A stretch of DNA of 39,472 nt. It comes from an uncultured Flavobacteriales bacterium (GTDB taxonomy: Bacteria > Bacteroidota > Bacteroidia > Flavobacteriales_D > Sanyastnellaceae). The stretch lies in assembly GCA_905478325.1 (NCBI GenBank), contig CAJQIB010000018.1:1-39472 (forward strand), written 5' to 3'. The translations under genes were made by a program, and so were the position numbers. This document shows positions 35,495 to 39,472 of this stretch, one piece after another; positions within the stretch are counted from its first letter, which is position 1, and each line of letters opens with the position of its first letter. The notes under the pieces are model-generated. The model was not told the DNA's origin, did not search any database, and saw nothing but the letters and a program-made list of their open reading frames with translations.

Positions 35495-36859
35495 TCAGTC
35501 TTTTTGAAGCGCAGCTTTGTAGGTTTCGATAGCTTTCACACGAGCAACGGCGTGCTCAACAATGGGCTCAGCATAGGCGGATGTGTCATATTCAGGGACC
35601 CATTTCTGGATGTAAGTCGCCTGTCCGTCAAATTTGGCTTGCTGAGCTGTGGGGTTGAACACGCGGAAATAAGGCGCGGCATCGCAGCCGCATCCGGCCG
35701 CCCATTGCCAGCCGCCCACATTGCTCGCGAGATCATAGTCCAGTAAGTGTGCTGCGAAATGCTGTTCTCCCCAACGCCAATCAATGAGCAAGTGTTTGCA
35801 TAAGAAACTCGCAACCACCATACGCACGCGGTTGTGCATGAATCCCGTAGCCAGTAACTCTCGCATGCCCGCATCCACGATGGGGTAGCCCGTTTTTCCT
35901 GCGCACCACGCTGCAAAGTGTTCTTCGTCATTGCTCCAAGGAATGCGGTCGTACGCCGGCCGAAAGGAGTCTTTGGCGGCATGGGGAAAGTGGTACAGGA
36001 TCATTTGATAGAAATCCCTCCAAATCAATTCCATGACCCACTTTTCGCTTGCTTCAATGCCCTGACGATAGGCCGCGCGAATGCTGACAGTCCCGAACCT
36101 CAAATGCAACGAGAGGCGACTCGTTCCTGCCACAGCTGGAAAATCCCGTTGCTCAGCATATTGCTTCAGTATGCTCGAATCGATGCGGGGAGAAGGAATG
36201 CAAGCGTCCAGGTCTGAAGGAACTTCAAACCCCATGGAGGTCAATGATGGAATTTCCGGAGCGGTCCAATTCTCAGGAGACTCAAAACAGTTGTCCGACG
36301 CAGCGAGAAGCTCGATGGAATTCGCTGCGATGGTATCGTGTTCGCGGAGCGCTTCCTTCCACTTCCTGCTGTAAGGGGTAAATACAGTGTAAGGCAAGCC
36401 ATCTTTTTTCAGAACCTCATCCTTTTCGAGAATCACACCGTCTTTGACGCCTTTAAAGACAACGTCATGATTCCGAAATAATTCAGCCATCGAACGGTCG
36501 CGTTCCTGAGCGTACGGCTCATAATCTCGTGCAGTATGGACTTCTGAGATTTGCATAGAAGCTGCAGTAAAGTCTGTCAGCCATTGAGTCCACACTTCGG
36601 AAACCGTTCCATAACCAACCAAAAGTGAGGTGCCATATTCATTCAACTCGGTTTGAAGACGATGAAGCTCTCTGTGAATAAAAGCGACTCGACGATCTTG
36701 TTTATTCTGTAAGAGATCGAGGATGCCTCGATCAAAAATAAAGCAACAGATCACAGGATGTCCGCTTTTCAATGCGTTCACCAACGCACGGTTGTCTTGC
36801 AATCTCAAATCACGGCGCATCCAGTGAATGGCCACCGATTGAGAATTGGAATGTTTCAT
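35495..36859 (-). CDS. phrB: Deoxyribodipyrimidine photolyase, class I
   Basis: 454 residues. Uses blue light and FAD to split cyclobutane pyrimidine dimers. The N-terminal antenna domain starts VAIHWMRRDLRLQDNRALVN, and the FAD domain has TSRLSLHLRFGTVSIR, WRDFYQMILYHFP, TGYPIVDAGMRELLATGFMH followed by NRVRMVVASFLCKHLLIDWR, and WQWAAGCGCDAAPYFRVFNP. The sequence around the FAD pocket fits CPD photolyase rather than a cryptochrome. The 5' gap to the fasciclin gene (36860-36972) is divergent and holds no other gene. Confidence 0.95.
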   Translation of the reverse strand: MKHSNSQSVAIHWMRRDLRLQDNRALVNALKSGHPVICCFIFDRGILDLLQNKQDRRVAFIHRELHRLQTELNEYGTSLLVGYGTVSEVWTQWLTDFTAASMQISEVHTARDYEPYAQERDRSMAELFRNHDVVFKGVKDGVILEKDEVLKKDGLPYTVFTPYSRKWKEALREHDTIAANSIELLAASDNCFESPENWTAPEIPSLTSMGFEVPSDLDACIPSPRIDSSILKQYAEQRDFPAVAGTSRLSLHLRFGTVSIRAAYRQGIEASEKWVMELIWRDFYQMILYHFPHAAKDSFRPAYDRIPWSNDEEHFAAWCAGKTGYPIVDAGMRELLATGFMHNRVRMVVASFLCKHLLIDWRWGEQHFAAHLLDYDLASNVGGWQWAAGCGCDAAPYFRVFNPTAQQAKFDGQATYIQKWVPEYDTSAYAEPIVEHAVARVKAIETYKAALQKD

Positions 36860-36972
36860 TGTAGCATGACAATTTAGGACTGTGAAATGTTTTAAATGTT
36901 AAAGTATCAAAGGCCATTGAACTTAAGGAGGAGCAAAGCGGTTAATTTGCAAATCAAACTTATCTAAAAAAG

Positions 36973-38874
36973 ATGAAGCAATTTTTATTCTCTCTCGCAG
37001 TATTATTTACAATCTCGATCTCGGGACTTGTTGCCCAAGACAACCCATGTGGTGTTGAAGGCATTGTTGTCGAAGCAAGTAGCTACCAGTATGCCCCTTC
37101 CAGTTTGGAAATTGAGGCGGGTCAAACCGTAGTGTGGGTCAACATGGGCGGCTTTCATGACGTCAATGGAGTCGCTAGCTCAATCGGAACAACCTGGAAC
37201 AATCCTGAAACATTCGCATTTGACGCAGTCAATGGGAGTACCATGGGAACGTGTATCGGCTTCCAAACTTTCACAGTCGAAGGAACGTACGATTATGACT
37301 GTGCCATTGGTAACCACGCTGAACAAGGCATGGTGGCTTCGGTCACGGTGATCGCACCTCCTTCAAACACAGTAGTGGATATCATCGTGAATAGCGAAGA
37401 TCACACTTTGTTAGAAGCAGCCGTTGGAGCAGCTGGTTTGGTCGATGCGCTAAACGGAGACGGTCCGTTTACAGTATTTGCACCTACAGATGCAGCTATT
37501 GTTGCGTTGACAGAAGTCTTGGAAATAACAGCTGAAGAGTTGTTGGCATTGCCCAACTTGGGAGATATTTTGCAATACCACGTAGTGGCTGCATCGGCCT
37601 TTTCTACGGATTTGACAGACGGTCAGATGATCGGTACGTTGCAAGGATTGGATGTAACGGTGACCATCAACATGGACGGCGTCTTCATCAATGAAGCGAT
37701 GGTAACGGTAGCAGACATTGCTGCGGACAACGGAGTCGTGCATGTGATTGACGCGGTCTTGTTGCCGCCAGCTCCTGTATCCAACACGGTTGTGGATGTT
37801 ATCGTGAATAGCGAAGACCACACTGTTTTGGAAGCCGCCGTTCTTGCCGCTGATTTAGCGGGTGCATTGAGTGCAGAAGGTCCTTTTACAGTCTTCGCTC
37901 CAACCGATGCAGCTTTCACTGCATTGATGGAAGCATTGGAAGTCTCAGCAGAAGAGCTGCTCGCTTTTGAAGGTTTGACAGATGTTCTTCTTTACCACGT
38001 TGTTGGCGCACAAGCGTTGGCAGCAGACTTGTCAGATGGTCAGGAGATTACGACGCTTTTGGATCAAGATGTCACAATCACAATCAATGGCATGGGTGTG
38101 TTCGTCAATCAGGCGATGGTAACCGTAGCGGATATTGTGGCCGATAACGGTGTAGTGCACGTCATTGATGCGGTTCTTCTTCCAGAGTTGGATGAGAACC
38201 TTCCTGAAACAGTTGTTGACATCATTGTAGCCAGTGAGGTTCACACGTTGTTGGAAGCAGCAGTCGTTGCAGCAGGTTTGGTTGACGCGTTGAGCGGAGA
38301 AGGTCCCTTCACGGTATTTGCTCCGACTGATGATGCCATTGTTGCATTGACTGAAGCACTTTCCATCACAGCAGAAGAGTTACTGGCTCTGCCAAACCTC
38401 GGTGAGATTTTACAATATCACGTTGTGGCTGCTGATGCGTTTGCTGAAGATTTGAGTGATGGACAGTTGCTGACAACCCTTTTGGGCCAGGACGTGACGG
38501 TATCAATCAGTGATGCTGGAGTGATGATCAATGATGCGATGGTGATTGTTGCCGATTTGGAAGCAGAGAATGGCGTTGTCCACGTGATTGACGCGGTATT
38601 GTTGCCACCAGCCTCGAACTTGGATGAGGTTCAAGTTCAGTTGGAATGTACGGTCTATCCAAATCCTTTGGTTGGCGGAGTGTTGAACGTTCAAGGCAAT
38701 TGGGCAATGGGAGCACAGTTTACCATCACTGATCTTCAAGGTCGCATGGTCGCTCAATCCATTCTCCAATCGAATCAAATCCAATGGGATGCGAGTGGCT
38801 TGGAATCGGGTGTATACGCGATCACGGTAGCCGAAGGCGTTCAGTTTGAAACGGTTCAGTTTGTAATTCGTTAA
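36973..38874 (+). CDS. Secreted cupredoxin-FAS1(x3) protein with T9SS sorting domain
   Basis: 633 residues. The signal peptide (FLFSLAVLFTISISGLVAQ) leads to a cupredoxin-like domain (about 25-128) with a full type-1 copper set: His62 in GGFHDV, Cys110, His115 and Met120 in DYDCAIGNHAEQGM. Three fasciclin (FAS1) domains follow at about 133-264, 272-404 and 413-544, each with GPFTVFAPTD and NGVVHVIDAVLLP. From 558 a T9SS type A domain (VYPNP, then FTITDLQGRMVAQ and SGVYAITVAEG) directs it to the cell surface. FAS1 domains mediate adhesion; the copper domain adds electron transfer or copper binding. The ATG follows an A-rich leader (CTAAAAAAG); TTAATTTG upstream is only a near -7 box. Confidence 0.9.
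   Translation: MKQFLFSLAVLFTISISGLVAQDNPCGVEGIVVEASSYQYAPSSLEIEAGQTVVWVNMGGFHDVNGVASSIGTTWNNPETFAFDAVNGSTMGTCIGFQTFTVEGTYDYDCAIGNHAEQGMVASVTVIAPPSNTVVDIIVNSEDHTLLEAAVGAAGLVDALNGDGPFTVFAPTDAAIVALTEVLEITAEELLALPNLGDILQYHVVAASAFSTDLTDGQMIGTLQGLDVTVTINMDGVFINEAMVTVADIAADNGVVHVIDAVLLPPAPVSNTVVDVIVNSEDHTVLEAAVLAADLAGALSAEGPFTVFAPTDAAFTALMEALEVSAEELLAFEGLTDVLLYHVVGAQALAADLSDGQEITTLLDQDVTITINGMGVFVNQAMVTVADIVADNGVVHVIDAVLLPELDENLPETVVDIIVASEVHTLLEAAVVAAGLVDALSGEGPFTVFAPTDDAIVALTEALSITAEELLALPNLGEILQYHVVAADAFAEDLSDGQLLTTLLGQDVTVSISDAGVMINDAMVIVADLEAENGVVHVIDAVLLPPASNLDEVQVQLECTVYPNPLVGGVLNVQGNWAMGAQFTITDLQGRMVAQSILQSNQIQWDASGLESGVYAITVAEGVQFETVQFVIR
37369..38604 (+). repeat. Three tandem FAS1-coding units
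   Basis: Units at about 37369-37764, 37786-38184 and 38209-38604 encode three FAS1 copies. Each begins TVVDxIVxSExHT and ends DNGVVHVIDA or ENGVVHVIDA. Units 1 and 3 share longer stretches (AIVALTE, TAEELLALPNLG, ILQYHVVAA) that unit 2 lacks. Confidence 0.85.
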
Positions 38875-38903
38875 GACGAATTCCCGAGGTAAACTCGTAT
38901 TGG

Positions 38904-38939
38904 AAATCGGGTCGTTTCGTCAGAAGCGGCCCGATTTTT
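38904..38939 (+). terminator. Rho-independent terminator of the fasciclin gene
   Basis: Arm AAATCGGGTCGT (38904-38915), 10-base loop, and arm GCGGCCCGATTT (38926-38937) with two G-U pairs, followed by more T residues. It lies 30 bases after the stop. The minus strand lacks a good U-tract, so it mainly serves the plus strand. Confidence 0.85.
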
Positions 38940-38956
38940 CTTTCCCGATACTTTTC

Positions 38957-39472
38957 TTAATGATCGAAGAGAGAAGCCATGGCCTCATCAAGGGTTGGAT
39001 GCTTAAATTCAAATCCCGCTTGTTCAACTTTAGAAGAGGCAACGCGATTTGATGCCAACAACACCTCACTCATGTCTCCAAAGACTGTTTTCAAAATCCA
39101 TGAAGGAACGGATGGGAAGAAGAATGGACGTTTTAGGGCAACGGCCAGTGCTTTTGAAAATGTGCGATTTTGAACAGGGTTGGGGCTCGCGGCGTTGTAA
39201 ACACCGGATATGCCTTCGGATTGGATCGCCCAGAGAATCATCTGGGATAGATCCTCAATATGAATCCACGATTGCCATTGCTCTCCGGTTCCAATCGGCG
39301 AACCCAATCCCAAAGAAAAGAGGGGCTTGAGTGAACCAATAATGCCTCCTGAGGCAGCGAGTACCAATCCAATTCTCAATCGAACGGTCCGGCATCCTAG
39401 AGCTTCCGCTTTTAAGGCAGCGTGTTCCCATACCTGCACGACCTCTGAGGCAAATCCATCACCTGAGGGAGC
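38957..39472 (-). CDS. SDR39U1-type (TIGR01777) NAD-dependent epimerase, partial
   Basis: C-terminal 171 residues of a short-chain dehydrogenase/reductase-type epimerase; the start is beyond the window edge, and the frame is open there. Visible features are SGDGFASEVVQVWEHAALKA, RTVRLRIGLVLAASGGI, SPIGTGEQWQSWIHIEDLSQ and the DUF1731-like C-terminus (SVPSWILKTVFGDMSEVLLA then SNRVASSKVEQAGFEFKHPT). The N-terminal NAD-binding motif is not in the window. Enzyme activity in this family is undefined; sulA-like division proteins are a distant alternative name only. Confidence 0.88.
   Translation of the reverse strand, partial: APSGDGFASEVVQVWEHAALKAEALGCRTVRLRIGLVLAASGGIIGSLKPLFSLGLGSPIGTGEQWQSWIHIEDLSQMILWAIQSEGISGVYNAASPNPVQNRTFSKALAVALKRPFFFPSVPSWILKTVFGDMSEVLLASNRVASSKVEQAGFEFKHPTLDEAMASLFDH

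Noticed and set aside
36925-36931. AAGGAGG, a perfect Shine-Dalgarno-like sequence
   Set aside because: It is about 41 bases before the fasciclin ATG and no start codon is correctly spaced; Bacteroidota rarely use such sites.

Overview
The window is a chromosomal segment of a Bacteroidota bacterium, most likely of the Flavobacteriales type. The evidence is a Bat (aerotolerance) operon, a serC-serA-DUF1015 cluster, a DUF5916 outer-membrane protein, a protein with a type IX secretion (T9SS) sorting tail, several exact TAnnTTTG promoter boxes and few Shine-Dalgarno sequences. Base composition looks near 50% G+C by eye (not computed), so I do not name a genus. No rRNA, tRNA, CRISPR array, insertion sequence, integrase or prophage gene was recognised. 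Every gap between genes is shorter than 300 bases.

Layout. 1-5728 (minus): Bat operon in the order moxR, DUF58, small BatD-like anchor protein, batA, batB, batC, with ATGA-type overlaps; batC runs off the left edge. 5845-6806 (plus): MazG-like pyrophosphohydrolase and DUF4442 hotdog protein. 6895-10083 (plus): translation operon thrS-infC-rpmI-rplT, ending in a bidirectional terminator. 10167-12804 (minus): TPR lipoprotein overlapping recA, then a Bcp/PrxQ peroxiredoxin. 12877-15378 (plus): priA. 15353-16432 (minus): secreted beta-propeller protein. 16659-20618 (minus): serC-serA-DUF1015-yggS. 20705-25236 (minus): coiled-coil protein, zapA, rny, a Wzx-type flippase and a DUF4476 protein. 25355-27091 (plus): M23 peptidase. 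27104-31048 (minus): GNAT acetyltransferase, mltG, DUF5916 protein. 31125-34384 (plus): Wza-like exporter, rfbC, lytic transglycosylase, cysQ. 34389-36859 (minus): photolyase and CoA-transferase III. 36973-38874 (plus): secreted cupredoxin/three-FAS1/T9SS protein. 38957-39472 (minus): partial SDR39U1-type epimerase.

Functionally this is mostly core genome: translation, DNA recombination and replication restart, serine synthesis with PLP homeostasis, division and RNA decay, and a strong cell-envelope component. I see no defence island or wholly new system. The items most worth a second look are an infC without any ATG/GTG/TTG start ahead of its conserved N-terminus, a bulged hairpin in the long rpmI-rplT gap, the overlap of recA with a TPR lipoprotein, the rny-flippase-DUF4476 gene chain, predicted leaderless starts at two TAnnTTTG boxes, and the cupredoxin-FAS1 fusion protein.
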